DNA of 24,287 nt from CAZHZT01 sp964537285 (GCA_964537285.1 CAZHZT010000082.1:1-24287), one strand, 5' to 3'. Positions 1 to 7,769 are shown, counted from the stretch's first letter. Numbers and translations are program-made. The notes: generated by a model not told the origin, from the sequence alone.

Positions 1-50
1 CCACCAAAATAATCGCTTCTAAAGCTATCAAGGATTTAGTTCCTGAAGCA

Positions 51-1307
51 CTAGCTATTTTTTATTTTGTATTTCATTGCAATAATAAGTGTAGTTCCTT
101 TTCCTTCCTCACTATCCAGTTTTATTTTCCAGCCATGTTCATCTACGATGTTTTTTACATAAAAAAGCCCCAGTCCAAAACCTTTTACATTGTGAACATT
201 ACCGGTTGGGACCCGAAAAAATTTCTTGAAGACTTTGGCTTGATATTCTTTAGAGATTCCAATGCCCTTGTCTTTAACGATCAATATAAGTTTTTGTCGT
301 TTGTTATAAGTGCTAACTTCAATATCGGGAGTGCCTTTGCAGTATTTTACGGCATTGTCCAGGAGGTTGTTGAGTATATTATTCAAGTGAAGTGCATCTG
401 CTTTTAGAAAGGAATGTTCAGCAAGTAAGTTGGTTTGGATTCGGCCACCATCGGCCTGAATTTTCATTTCTATGCTATTGACAGTTTGCCTGATCACTTC
501 ATGCAGGTCAATGGTTTCTAGCTTGAGCTTAAAGCTGTCGCGTTCAATTTTTGCCAATTGCAATACCTTTTCCACCTGATTATTGAGCCGGTCATTTTGG
601 TTGCTAATGATATGCGCGTAACGCAGCAAGCGATCATTTTGCTTAATGCTATCGTTGTTTATGAATACGTTGGCTCCAATTTTAATCGTAGAGATAGGTG
701 TTTTAAACTCGTGGGTCATATTATTAATAAAGTCCTTTTGCATTTCTGACAGCAACTTCTGCCTAAGGATTACAAAGATGGCGTACAAAAAAAACAGGAT
801 AGTGATGAAGAGAATAATCGAAAAGATTATGGTTAGTTTCATATTTCCGAGAACGTAACTGGTACGGTTCGGGAAACGGACGCCGAAATAGTATTCAAAT
901 TCATCGTAGGTAGGTAATTTTTCTTTTTCGACAACCTCTTTTGATTCGGCGATGGGGTAGTTGACGTATCTTCCATAAACCATTTCCCGGTTGGCGCAGT
1001 CATAAATGCCATACTCGTAGTCTTCGTTGAGTGCAACCGCTTCCAATTCTTTTTGAAGAAAATAATCTAAATTATTTGCATCAATAACGTTATTGATATT
1101 AATGACGTAATAATCCGGCCCAATTTGGTTCACGAGATTTTGCGAGGGTAAAGGATAGTCACTCAGTGCTGCCAGCTCTTTCGCAACATTTATCAGGGCA
1201 ATACGCGCTTTTTCATGGAATCGGCTTTCTTCCAGGTTCCATGTTGTCAATACGAGATATGCCTGGATGGCGATAATGCCAATGATGGATAGTGCTCCAA
1301 ACAGCAC
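51..1307 (-). CDS. Membrane sensor histidine kinase (two-component system)
   Basis: The protein has two predicted membrane helices (about residues 4-21 and 157-181) that bracket a periplasmic sensor region of about 135 residues with no domain I recognise. A HisKA dimerisation domain follows, with the H-box NNMTHEFKTP (phospho-acceptor His199). The HATPase_c domain shows the N-box NNLLDNAVKYC, the G1 box KDKGIGIS and the G2 box GFGLGLFYVK. It should autophosphorylate in response to an envelope signal and pass phosphate to a response regulator. No regulator gene is visible; only 50 bases remain beyond the stop. The start is uncertain: there is no ATG before the upstream in-frame stop at 1338-1340, and the GTG at 1307 is the best visible start. 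Residues encoded just upstream (RKNTIKGVV) look like a normal kinase N-terminus, so a rarer upstream start is possible. The class is secure; the signal is unknown. Confidence 0.93.
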   Translation of the reverse strand: MLFGALSIIGIIAIQAYLVLTTWNLEESRFHEKARIALINVAKELAALSDYPLPSQNLVNQIGPDYYVININNVIDANNLDYFLQKELEAVALNEDYEYGIYDCANREMVYGRYVNYPIAESKEVVEKEKLPTYDEFEYYFGVRFPNRTSYVLGNMKLTIIFSIILFITILFFLYAIFVILRQKLLSEMQKDFINNMTHEFKTPISTIKIGANVFINNDSIKQNDRLLRYAHIISNQNDRLNNQVEKVLQLAKIERDSFKLKLETIDLHEVIRQTVNSIEMKIQADGGRIQTNLLAEHSFLKADALHLNNILNNLLDNAVKYCKGTPDIEVSTYNKRQKLILIVKDKGIGISKEYQAKVFKKFFRVPTGNVHNVKGFGLGLFYVKNIVDEHGWKIKLDSEEGKGTTLIIAMKYKIKNS

Positions 1308-1426
1308 TACACCTTTAATCGTGTTCTTTCTGATGACTTAACTTTTTATTAACAATTATTGCTAGCTCATTAACAGGAGGTTGGGCGTTTTGCCCCTATT
1401 TTTGTAAAAGGATACTAAATGATATA

Positions 1427-1535
1427 GTTCTTTGACATAAATTGTGGAAAATGGAACTTCAAAATGATAACCCTTGAATGCCCTTGTGGCTGAAAGGGTT
1501 ATCATTTTGAAGTTCCACACAATTTGTCAAAGAAC
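1427..1535. repeat. Inverted-repeat element with boxA-like ends (copy 1)
   Basis: The element lies in the 344-bp divergent gap between the histidine kinase and the DUF1573 gene. Both ends read inward as a motif starting GTTCTTTGACA (1427-1437 on +, 1525-1535 on -). Inside is a perfect 24-bp stem (1452-1475 with 1494-1517) around an 18-nt loop (1476-1493). The end motif resembles the boxA antitermination signal of rRNA leaders (E. coli TGCTCTTTAACA); that resemblance is from memory and its function here is inference. A second element with the same ends but a different core is at 6291-6390. I see no gene or convincing promoter in the rest of the gap. TAGGTTCG at about 1596-1603 is a weak match to the Bacteroidota -7 box TAnnTTTG. 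Confidence 0.85.
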
Positions 1536-1651
1536 GAACGATATTATTCTTGGATGCTTTTTACAGGCATCGGTCTATAGAAAAAATCGTAAATTTAGGT
1601 TCGAAAAAAATATTACTTATCTATTTTATTAATTTAAAAATAACTTTCCAC

Positions 1652-2089
1652 ATGAAAAAGTTCGCAACACTAATGATTCTGGTTTTGCTAGCAGGTTTTT
1701 CTGTTTTGCAAGCTCAAACATCAACTCCGGCAACTCCAACTGCTCCAAAGGACCTTGGAATCGAATGGGAGAAAAAAACGCATGATTTCGGTGAAATTCC
1801 ACAAAATGTTCCTGCTAAGGCAGAGTTCTTATTAACCAACACAAGTGATGATCCTTTGATCTTGACTAATGTAAAAGGTTCTTGTGGTTGTACGGCAACT
1901 GGTTACTCAAAAGATCCAATTCCTCCTGGTGAAACGACTACAATTACTGCTACTTACAACGCCAGACGCGTCGGTCCTTTCAATAAGAGTGTTCGCGTAA
2001 ATACGAATCGTGATGCCAAAACAATCACTTTGAACATCAAGGGAAGTGTGAAGGCAGAAGAAATGAAAGAAGCGCCTAAGGACAACTAA
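1652..2089 (+). CDS. DUF1573 domain secreted protein
   Basis: This is a 145-residue protein with an N-terminal signal peptide (MKKFATLMILVLLAGF, then VLQA before QTS), followed by a Pro/Thr-rich linker. A single DUF1573 Ig-like domain covers about residues 45-138. Typical family marks are HDFGEIPQ near its start, the LTNTSDDPL stretch, the CGCT motif and the later PIPPGETTTI segment. The family is common in Bacteroidota and its molecular role is not established. An Ig-like, ASPM/SPD-2/Hydin-related fold is usually inferred. I chose the ATG at 1652 because it begins the signal peptide; a longer frame reaches back to 1550 but lacks a plausible N-terminus. Gln follows the predicted cleavage site. 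thiL starts 19 bp downstream on the same strand, so the two are probably co-transcribed. Confidence 0.9.
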   Translation: MKKFATLMILVLLAGFSVLQAQTSTPATPTAPKDLGIEWEKKTHDFGEIPQNVPAKAEFLLTNTSDDPLILTNVKGSCGCTATGYSKDPIPPGETTTITATYNARRVGPFNKSVRVNTNRDAKTITLNIKGSVKAEEMKEAPKDN

Positions 2090-2108
2090 AGAAACGATAA
2101 AAATCAAC

Positions 2109-3152
2109 ATGGACGATAACGGCACCAAACGCACGGACGTTAATACCCTGGGAGAATTTGGTCTGATTGACCACCTGACCCAAAATATAAGCCTTCAAAA
2201 TCCTTCCTCCATCAAAGGCGTAGGAGACGATGCTGCGGTATTGGATTACCAAAATGCTCAAACGCTCGTATCATCAGATACATTAGTCGAAGGTATCCAC
2301 TTTGATCTCGCTTATACTCCGTTAGAACACCTTGGTTATAAGGCTGTGGTAGTGAATTTGTCTGATATTTATGCTATGAACGGAAGACCGGAACAAATAC
2401 TGGTATCCATCGCTTTTTCTAATCGGTTCTCCGTAGAAGCTATTGAGGCATTTTACAGAGGTATTTACAGAGCTTGTTCCTTTTATGGCGTTGATTTAGT
2501 GGGAGGGGATACTACTTCCTCTCCTAAGGGGCTTTACATAAGCATTACGGCAATAGGAAAGGCTGAAAAAGATAAGATCGTTTATAGAAATACTGCAAAA
2601 GAAGGAGACATTATCTGTGTCACAGGTGATTTAGGTGCAGCATATCTCGGGTTACAGCTTCTTGAGCGCGAGAAACAAATATTTTTAGAGCATCCAACCG
2701 TTCAACCACAACTTGAAGGGCATGATTACCTCATTGGCCGCATCCTCAAGCCTGAAGCCAGGAAAGATATGATACAAGCGTTTGCAAAAGCATCTTTATT
2801 ACCTACTGCAATGATTGACATTTCAGATGGTTTGGCTTCAGAACTGTTTCATATTTGTACCCAATCCAATGTAGGGGCATTTGTGGAAGAAAGTGGCGTG
2901 CCGATTCACCCGGATGCTCAAATGCAAGCCGTTAAATTTAATCTAGATCCGATTACCTGTGCATTGAGTGGGGGAGAAGATTATGAGTTACTGTTTACAA
3001 TCGATCCAAAAGATGTTGAAAAGGTGCGTTTTTTGCCGGATATTTATATTATGGGAGAGATCACAAATGCTGATGAGGGCTTGAAGTTACATACGAAAGG
3101 AGGCAACATTCATGACATCATTGCTCAGGGCTGGCAACATTTTAGTAAATAA
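2109..3152 (+). CDS. thiL: Thiamine-monophosphate kinase
   Basis: At 347 residues the protein matches the usual ThiL length. ThiL phosphorylates thiamine monophosphate with ATP to make the cofactor thiamine diphosphate, in the cytoplasm. N-terminal AIRS-like half: GEFGLIDHL, the Asp-rich KGVGDDAAVL metal/ATP site, SSDTLVEGIHF and LGYKAVVVNLSDIYAM. Middle: VGGDTTSS. C-terminal half: GDLGAAYLGL, MIDISDGLASEL and the CALSGGEDYELLF motif typical of ThiL. It follows the DUF1573 gene by 19 bp and converges on the DUF2007 gene with only 26 bp between the stops, where I see no long hairpin. No other thiamine gene is in the window. The assignment is secure. Confidence 0.97.
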   Translation: MDDNGTKRTDVNTLGEFGLIDHLTQNISLQNPSSIKGVGDDAAVLDYQNAQTLVSSDTLVEGIHFDLAYTPLEHLGYKAVVVNLSDIYAMNGRPEQILVSIAFSNRFSVEAIEAFYRGIYRACSFYGVDLVGGDTTSSPKGLYISITAIGKAEKDKIVYRNTAKEGDIICVTGDLGAAYLGLQLLEREKQIFLEHPTVQPQLEGHDYLIGRILKPEARKDMIQAFAKASLLPTAMIDISDGLASELFHICTQSNVGAFVEESGVPIHPDAQMQAVKFNLDPITCALSGGEDYELLFTIDPKDVEKVRFLPDIYIMGEITNADEGLKLHTKGGNIHDIIAQGWQHFSK

Positions 3153-3178
3153 CGATTATTTTCCATTGACCGTTGCGA

Positions 3179-3640
3179 TTAGAATAAGTCGAAAGTTGGC
3201 ACTAAACTGAGTGCCCTTAATATTGCTCTTACAACGAGCAGTAAAATAAGGATGGCTACTATGAAGAGAATAGGGGAGAAAACATTTTTTTCTCTGCTTC
3301 TAAGAGCCTTTTCGAATGCAATGTCTTCCTTGTCTGCTTCGTAAAAAGTGTAGTGCTCGTTTCCCGCTACATTTTTAGCCTCCATATCCTGGAGGATTTG
3401 GAGGGCCAGATCTTTCTGGTCTTTTCGTACGAAGAGTCTGATCCCACCTTCTACGGGAACGAAGGTTACGGAGTCAGCATTCGCTACAAAGCAGCGGATG
3501 CCTTCGGATTTCAGGCGTGCACTGAACAAGTTGGCCTCCAGGACGGAAGAGAATTTACGAATGGAAGTAACTTCGACCTTCGGATCGAAGCCATCATCAT
3601 TTTCGAAATCTTCGAGGCGATCAATAATTTCTTCTCTCAT
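3179..3640 (-). CDS. DUF2007-domain protein with C-terminal membrane helix
   Basis: This is a 153-residue protein. Residues about 22-90 fit the DUF2007 fold ('putative prokaryotic signal transducing protein'): VTSIRKFSSVLEANLFSARL, then LKSEGIRCFVANADS and a VEGGIRLFVRKDQ segment. A charged linker follows, then one strongly hydrophobic helix at about 122-145 (FSPILFIVAILILLLVV). This predicts a tail-anchored inner-membrane protein with a small cytoplasmic domain. Its role is not known. Its ATG overlaps the TGA of the NUDIX gene by 4 nt (ATGA), so the two are translationally coupled. Confidence 0.82.
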   Translation of the reverse strand: MREEIIDRLEDFENDDGFDPKVEVTSIRKFSSVLEANLFSARLKSEGIRCFVANADSVTFVPVEGGIRLFVRKDQKDLALQILQDMEAKNVAGNEHYTFYEADKEDIAFEKALRSREKNVFSPILFIVAILILLLVVRAILRALSLVPTFDLF

Positions 3641-4254
3641 TGTTCCAGTAATTCTAGAAATTCATTCAATATCATAGCTGTAGCTCCCCAGACAACATGG
3701 CCGTGTACATTGAAATAAGGCACATTTGGCAGAGTTAGTTCCGGAGAAACCTGAATGTTTTTAAAAGCTCTTGTTTCTGAATCTTGAAGCAATGAAAGTG
3801 GAGCTTCTACAATTTTGCTTACTTCAGAAGCTTCTGGTTTAAATTCCGGGGTATAATCTATAGTACCTACAAAAGGATGGACAAGGAAATTACTTACAGG
3901 TATATAGAGGTCGGTTAGAGGGCCCAGTAAATTAACCTTTGAAGCATCAATACCTATTTCTTCTTCGGCTTCGCGAAGGGCTGCATAGGATAATGTACGA
4001 TCTGATTCTTCAAATTTTCCTCCGGGAAAACTCATTTGGCCACTATGGCGGTCTTTGCTTTTGTTGGATACGCGTTGTATGAAAACGGTATGCCACTTGG
4101 ATTTTGGGTAAAGGAGGATCAATACCGCAGCCAAGCGGGCATTTTGGGAAGGCAAAACAGAAAAACGAGCTTTATAGGCAGCCATTTTCAGTTGGGCAGC
4201 TCTTCCGGGAAGTGGAGACTGCATTTTACTCTGTATATCTCCAAATATATCCAA
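3637..4254 (-). CDS. NUDIX hydrolase, CoA pyrophosphatase type
   Basis: This is a 205-residue NUDIX protein. The sequence HSGQMSFPGGKFEESD is the UPF0035/CoA-diphosphatase signature and runs directly into the NUDIX box, whose core is REAEEEIGI (residues near 94-102). The usual first Glu of the box is replaced, as is common in this subfamily. Relatives cleave CoA or CoA esters to 3',5'-ADP and phosphopantetheine; the exact substrate here is inference. The long frame starts with TTG at 4254, while the first ATG in frame is at 4224. I prefer TTG because the extra ten residues (MDIFGDIQSK) extend the amphipathic N-terminus seen in Bacteroidota relatives before PLPGRAAQLKMA. A 47-bp hairpin ends 13 nt upstream. 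The gene overlaps the next gene (DUF2007). Confidence 0.88.
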   Translation of the reverse strand: MDIFGDIQSKMQSPLPGRAAQLKMAAYKARFSVLPSQNARLAAVLILLYPKSKWHTVFIQRVSNKSKDRHSGQMSFPGGKFEESDRTLSYAALREAEEEIGIDASKVNLLGPLTDLYIPVSNFLVHPFVGTIDYTPEFKPEASEVSKIVEAPLSLLQDSETRAFKNIQVSPELTLPNVPYFNVHGHVVWGATAMILNEFLELLEQ

Positions 4255-4267
4255 TTCAAATAGGTTT

Positions 4268-4364
4268 TAACAGTGCGGTATATTTCAAGAAGATGCCCAC
4301 AGCCTGATTTTTTCGAAGAAAAAATCAGGCTGTGGGCATCTTCTTGAAATATACCGCACTGTTA
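4268..4364. repeat. 97-bp near-perfect palindrome between hemD and the NUDIX gene
   Basis: Bases 4268-4314 pair without a mismatch with 4318-4364, giving a 47-bp stem closed by a 3-nt loop (GAA). It starts 1 nt after the hemD stop and ends 13 nt before the NUDIX start on the same strand. It could end the hemD transcript, but the strand leaving the hairpin toward the NUDIX gene has no U-tract. If it is transcribed with the NUDIX gene, it would strongly restrict readthrough or leader processing. The sequence of the stem is not repeated elsewhere in the window. Confidence 0.95.
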
Positions 4365-4365
4365 T

Positions 4366-5142
4366 TTAATCGTTATTAGAATGGTTGAGGTAGCTTTCCA
4401 GCGCCATTGTCATAGAGGGTGTTTCCGGTTTGGGAGCCTCAATGTTAATGGTTAATCCCCTTTCAATGACGGCTTGTTGAGTACTTTTTCCAAAGACAGC
4501 AATTCGCGTATCATTTTGCTTGAAATCAGGGAAGTTCTCATAGAGTGATTTAATTCCCAGGGGGCTGAAAAAGACAAGTACATCATAAGTGACATCACTC
4601 AGATCGGATAAATCGCTGCTTACCGTTTTGTACATAAGGGCGTCTTGCCAATCGAAGCCGTTATCATCCAGCAATTGAGATACGTCCTTGCTTCCCAGAT
4701 TAGAACAAGGGAGCAGGAATTTATCTTTGTCCTTATGTTTTAAAAGATAAGGTTTAAGATCGGTAATTGTTCTTTTACCTGTAAACACTTTGCGCTTACG
4801 ATAAACAATAAATTTCTGCAAGTAATTTGCAATGGCCCCAGACATACAGAAGTACTTTGTATCTGATGCCATTTTGATCCTCATTTCTTCACAAATACGG
4901 AAGAAATGCTCAATGGAATTCTTACTAGTGAAAATAATAGCCGTAAAATCGTCTGGCTTAATGCGAGATTTTCTGAAATCTTTCACATCTACCGGCTCCA
5001 CATGAATAAATGGGCGCCAGTCTATTTTAAGGTCAAACTTTTTTTCAAGTTCGTAGTAAGGTGATCTTTCCGGCTTGGGTTGAGAAACAAGGATACTCTT
5101 TACACGCTTATATTGTTCACGCGCTTTTCCGTTGGCTGACAT
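4366..5142 (-). CDS. hemD: Uroporphyrinogen-III synthase
   Basis: This is a 258-residue cytoplasmic enzyme that closes and inverts ring D of hydroxymethylbilane, giving uroporphyrinogen III for heme and sirohaem. The sequence is of the divergent Bacteroidota HemD type: VKSILVSQPKPERSPYYEL at the start, FTSKNSIEHFFRICEEMR in domain 1, KYFCMSGAIANYLQKFIVYR at the hinge, and TVSSDLSDLSDVTYDVLVFF, SPLGIKSL and APKPETPSMTMALE in domain 2. The start at 5142 leaves a basic leader (SANGKAREQYKR) before the conserved core, so a slightly later start is conceivable. The DUF4271 gene ends 35 bp upstream; this pairing is recurrent in Bacteroidota and suggests co-transcription. A palindromic T/A tract lies in that short gap. 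Confidence 0.93.
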   Translation of the reverse strand: MSANGKAREQYKRVKSILVSQPKPERSPYYELEKKFDLKIDWRPFIHVEPVDVKDFRKSRIKPDDFTAIIFTSKNSIEHFFRICEEMRIKMASDTKYFCMSGAIANYLQKFIVYRKRKVFTGKRTITDLKPYLLKHKDKDKFLLPCSNLGSKDVSQLLDDNGFDWQDALMYKTVSSDLSDLSDVTYDVLVFFSPLGIKSLYENFPDFKQNDTRIAVFGKSTQQAVIERGLTINIEAPKPETPSMTMALESYLNHSNND

Positions 5143-5177
5143 TCACGAAGTTTTTTTAAAAAAAATGCCTCTACCTA

Positions 5178-6164
5178 CTAAAAGCCCGACTCCTGCATTA
5201 CTAATTTAATGAAAACCAGAGCAGGCGCTATTTCGACGGTGCAAAGGTAAATAAAAAAATGGAATCTATAAAATAGTATATAGGGCCCTGCAGCTATTAT
5301 CCCTCTCATGTATCTGTACAAATAGGCTGCAACAAGTATGACCAAGCCAATATACAGGGCAATTAAAGCTACTGTTAATGGTGCAAAACCCAGTAAAACA
5401 TTTATTGGAAATAAGGCTATGCCTAGTATACTACTAAAAATGGTGATCATAAAACTGTAGTAAATCATCAAATTCTGTAATGGAAAAACATAACCTATAA
5501 AGCGAAGCAGTATCTGCTTGATTAAAAAGAAACTGCCTACAAAAAGAATACAGAAAAATACTAAACTCAAGTGATCAACCTGATCAAAAAGACCATAGCG
5601 ACGGAAAATCTGAAATAAAAAAATGCCGGCGTTGAAAAAAAAGAACAAGTAAAAGAACCAATACGGAAAATTTAGGCTATTCCGCAGGTCTCTTTGAAGC
5701 ATCTTTAGGAAATTATCGTTCGCGAAAGCCCGGTATATTCGCGTAAGATAGTATCTGAACAGTGTGAATGTTATGGCAAGATAAATGAGCATGAACGTAA
5801 AAAACCAGAATAATATGGGTTTCTGAGTTTCAAGGTCAATTTTAACGGGCGAATTGGCTATTGGTGATAATTTTTTTGGACGGGCTTTTTTAGCATTTTT
5901 TTTCACCGCTTTTTTAGGGACGGTAGCCACAATTAGGTCAAATGGATTGTCGCTGACCTTAGGGACCTGAACATCTGAATGATTTTCAGGTAAAGGAGTG
6001 TCTTCTTCAATTTCCTTGGCTTGAGGTGCGGAAATAGCAACTTCTGTTTGAAGGGTTTTTCCAAGTCGATGCGTAAGATCAAAAGGATTAACTTCAGAAG
6101 TTTGGGCATTCAGGAAAGAAAAAAAGCATAAGAACATTAATGGAAAAAAGCCTGTACGAACCAT
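5178..6164 (-). CDS. DUF4271 multi-pass membrane protein
   Basis: This is a 328-residue protein. I start it at the ATG at 6164 because that begins a clean signal peptide (MVRTGFFPLMFLCFF, then LNA before QTS). An open frame runs further upstream to 6302, but it enters the inverted-repeat element and encodes nothing signal-like. After the signal come about 100 periplasmic residues with a basic, Lys/Ala-rich stretch (KKAVKKNAKKARPKK). About six or seven hydrophobic helices follow from FWFFTFMLIYLAITFTLF onward. That topology, the length and the hemD neighbour fit the DUF4271 family of Bacteroidota. Its function is not known; the constant link to hemD makes a membrane role tied to tetrapyrrole or envelope metabolism a guess only. 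Confidence 0.83.
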   Translation of the reverse strand: MVRTGFFPLMFLCFFSFLNAQTSEVNPFDLTHRLGKTLQTEVAISAPQAKEIEEDTPLPENHSDVQVPKVSDNPFDLIVATVPKKAVKKNAKKARPKKLSPIANSPVKIDLETQKPILFWFFTFMLIYLAITFTLFRYYLTRIYRAFANDNFLKMLQRDLRNSLNFPYWFFYLFFFFNAGIFLFQIFRRYGLFDQVDHLSLVFFCILFVGSFFLIKQILLRFIGYVFPLQNLMIYYSFMITIFSSILGIALFPINVLLGFAPLTVALIALYIGLVILVAAYLYRYMRGIIAAGPYILFYRFHFFIYLCTVEIAPALVFIKLVMQESGF

Positions 6165-6290
6165 TTCTTTATTATAAATACTTGAAATCCATTGATGTTT
6201 TCTTAAAGTAGGCATGAGTTCAACCGTAAAATATTTGCGAAAAGGTAATAAATAAAGGCTAAACTCATGCCAATTTTTAAATAAAAATTC

Positions 6291-6390
6291 GTTCTCTGAC
6301 AAATTGTGTGGAACTTAAACATGAGTCATCCCGAAAATCCGGGATGACTCATGTTTAAGTTTCATTTATTCACAACTTATATCAAAGAAC
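6291..6390. repeat. Inverted-repeat element with boxA-like ends (copy 2)
   Basis: This has the same architecture as the element at 1427-1535, in the opposite orientation. The left end reads GTTCTCTGACAAATTGTG (6291-6308); the right end, read on -, starts GTTCTTTGATATAAG (6376-6390). Between them is a perfect 22-bp stem (6312-6333 with 6340-6361) and a 6-nt loop. The GAACTT base of the stem is shared with copy 1, while the rest of the core is different yet still self-complementary. It sits between the T9SS-sorted gene (stop side) and the DUF4271 gene (start side), both on the minus strand. A terminator role for the former gene is possible. Confidence 0.85.
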
Positions 6391-6409
6391 TTAAAAAGTT
6401 AAGAATATC

Positions 6410-7510
6410 CTACCACTTCACTACTTTCTTAACGACTTGGGTATCTCCTGCTCTTAAATACACATTGTATTGACCTGCAGGCAGGGATCTCAAATCCATA
6501 CGCTCAATATTTCTCCCTTGAGGAGCAGTGCTTTGAGCAACAGAGCTGACGATCCTACCTTCAATGTCAAAGATATCGATTTGAACATCCGTAGACTGAT
6601 CCAGATAATAACTTAGGATGAGGAAATTATTGAATGGATTAGGATAGGTAGTCAGCTGAAATTTACTTTCCTCAGGGCCTTGAGTATTGTTGACCATCTC
6701 TGCAGTGCCTTCCACAAAGATATCATCTATGGTGATAAGGTTGTCATCATCAGAATCGTGGATAAAAGCAATGTAAATGGTTTCTCCTTCATAGGCTGCT
6801 AAACTAATAGCTTGAGGTTCCAGTAATCCAATGTAAGCATCTTCACCGTCTTGAAGGTAAAAATATGCTGAATCCGTTAACCGTTGGCCGTGTACATAAC
6901 CATTTGCGGGAGATATTAGGAAACTATCAATGTTGAGGGCAGCACCTGCCGGGTCGCCGGAAGTGGAAGGTAGTGGAGGGATCATTTGAGCTGCGCTAAA
7001 GAGCGAGTCTGAAAACTCTCCAAATATTTCATCCAGGTTATCTTCGTCGTAATCACCAGGGAAAAAGTCCGTGGTAGAAACCCTAACCGTGTAGCCATCC
7101 ATATAACGAGGCAATTGTCTCGGAGCGGCTTTCCAGTAGAGGGTGGCCTGATCGTCAACAATCTCTAGAGCGGGTAGTATGAACCAGTTCCGGTTGCCAT
7201 CTTCAAAACCACTTAGCCATGATGAACTCGTTAAAACGATATTTGAGTCACCGGCAGGATAAATCGTAGAATCTTCTGTGATATAAACCAGGTCAAAGGA
7301 ACGATACCAGTTCTGAGGGCGTGAATTGGCATCGTCTTTACCATCCATATCATAATTGATGTAATTATTGGTGCCAATGCTGTCAAAATCCGGGAAAAAG
7401 AGTTCGTTTGTAATGGAGTCCTGGAAGTCCTGGAACAGTAGGGTGTCTAATTGTGCCCATAATGAGGCGACACTAAAAAATAAAACACTGATTAGTAAAA
7501 GTTTTTTCAT
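6410..7510 (-). CDS. Secreted protein with type IX secretion C-terminal sorting domain
   Basis: This is a 366-residue protein. The signal peptide MKKLLLISVLFFSVAS ends LWA before QLDT, which fixes the start at 7510 rather than the longer frame from 7552. The middle (about residues 20-260) is rich in Asp, Asn and aromatic residues, with WFILPALEI, LYWKA, DGYTVRVST and IYIAFIHDSDDDNLITIDDI. This pattern is typical of cleaved-adhesin / choice-of-anchor jelly-roll domains. The last ~75 residues are a Por-secretion (type A) sorting tail: TYPNPFNNFLIL, DIEGRIV, LPAGQYNVYL and a Lys-rich end VVKKVVKW. It should cross the outer membrane by the T9SS and be anchored or released at the surface. The ligand or substrate is unknown. 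It is the first gene of the leftward run and has an A/T-rich leader. Confidence 0.88.
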   Translation of the reverse strand: MKKLLLISVLFFSVASLWAQLDTLLFQDFQDSITNELFFPDFDSIGTNNYINYDMDGKDDANSRPQNWYRSFDLVYITEDSTIYPAGDSNIVLTSSSWLSGFEDGNRNWFILPALEIVDDQATLYWKAAPRQLPRYMDGYTVRVSTTDFFPGDYDEDNLDEIFGEFSDSLFSAAQMIPPLPSTSGDPAGAALNIDSFLISPANGYVHGQRLTDSAYFYLQDGEDAYIGLLEPQAISLAAYEGETIYIAFIHDSDDDNLITIDDIFVEGTAEMVNNTQGPEESKFQLTTYPNPFNNFLILSYYLDQSTDVQIDIFDIEGRIVSSVAQSTAPQGRNIERMDLRSLPAGQYNVYLRAGDTQVVKKVVKW

Positions 7511-7600
7511 GTGAGAGAATTTGTTAAAGAAATATAAATTTTGCGTAAACACAAGTTAAAAAGAATTATTAAAATATTGAAAAAAAGAGCAGCAATTCTT

Positions 7601-7744
7601 GTTTTGGAAATCCATAACTAAATTTACGCCGCTTCGCGGCGAAATTCCTTTGAGAGGGAGCCCGAAAGGGCTATTTTGCTTCGCAAAATAGCCCTTTCGG
7701 GCTCCCTCAAAAGAAAATACCGCGCCTTAGGCGCGTTTATTTTT
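7601..7744. repeat. Triple-hairpin repeat element (copy 1)
   Basis: This dispersed element of about 144 bp lies in the 381-bp divergent gap between the T9SS-sorted gene and the beta-hydroxylase. In order it holds hairpin A (CGCCGC-ttc-GCGGCG, 7627-7641), a perfect 26-bp central hairpin (7654-7679 with 7683-7708, loop TTC) and hairpin C (CGCGCC-tta-GGCGCG, 7721-7735). It starts GTTTTGGAAATCC and ends GCGCGTTTATTTTT. A second, partly decayed copy is at 21217-21360. It carries no coding frame, so it would be a non-autonomous (MITE/REP-like) element or a structured RNA; I cannot decide which from two copies. Confidence 0.88.
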
Positions 7745-7747
7745 CAC

Positions 7748-7769
7748 GTTCTTTGACAAATTGTGTGGA
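7748..7769 (+). repeat. Solo boxA-like end motif
   Basis: GTTCTTTGACAAATTGTG and the four bases after it match the end motifs of the inverted-repeat elements at 1427-1535 and 6291-6390. Here the motif is single and abuts the right side of the triple-hairpin element, with no partner on the far side. It may be the remnant of an element interrupted by the triple-hairpin insertion (inference). Confidence 0.7.

Noticed and set aside
1..50. Possible start of a response-regulator gene on the minus strand beyond the kinase stop
   Set aside because: An open frame from a TTG reads only about ten residues before the window ends; this is too short to recognise any domain.
1550..1651. N-terminal extension of the DUF1573 protein
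   Set aside because: The extra 34 residues are not signal-like and precede a textbook signal peptide starting at 1652.
6165..6302. N-terminal extension of the DUF4271 protein
   Set aside because: It runs into the inverted-repeat element, and the signal peptide begins at 6164.
7621..7744. attC/integron-cassette sites in the triple-hairpin repeat
   Set aside because: No RYYYAAC/GTTRRRY core pair or extrahelical-base pattern is visible and the flanking genes are ordinary chromosomal genes.
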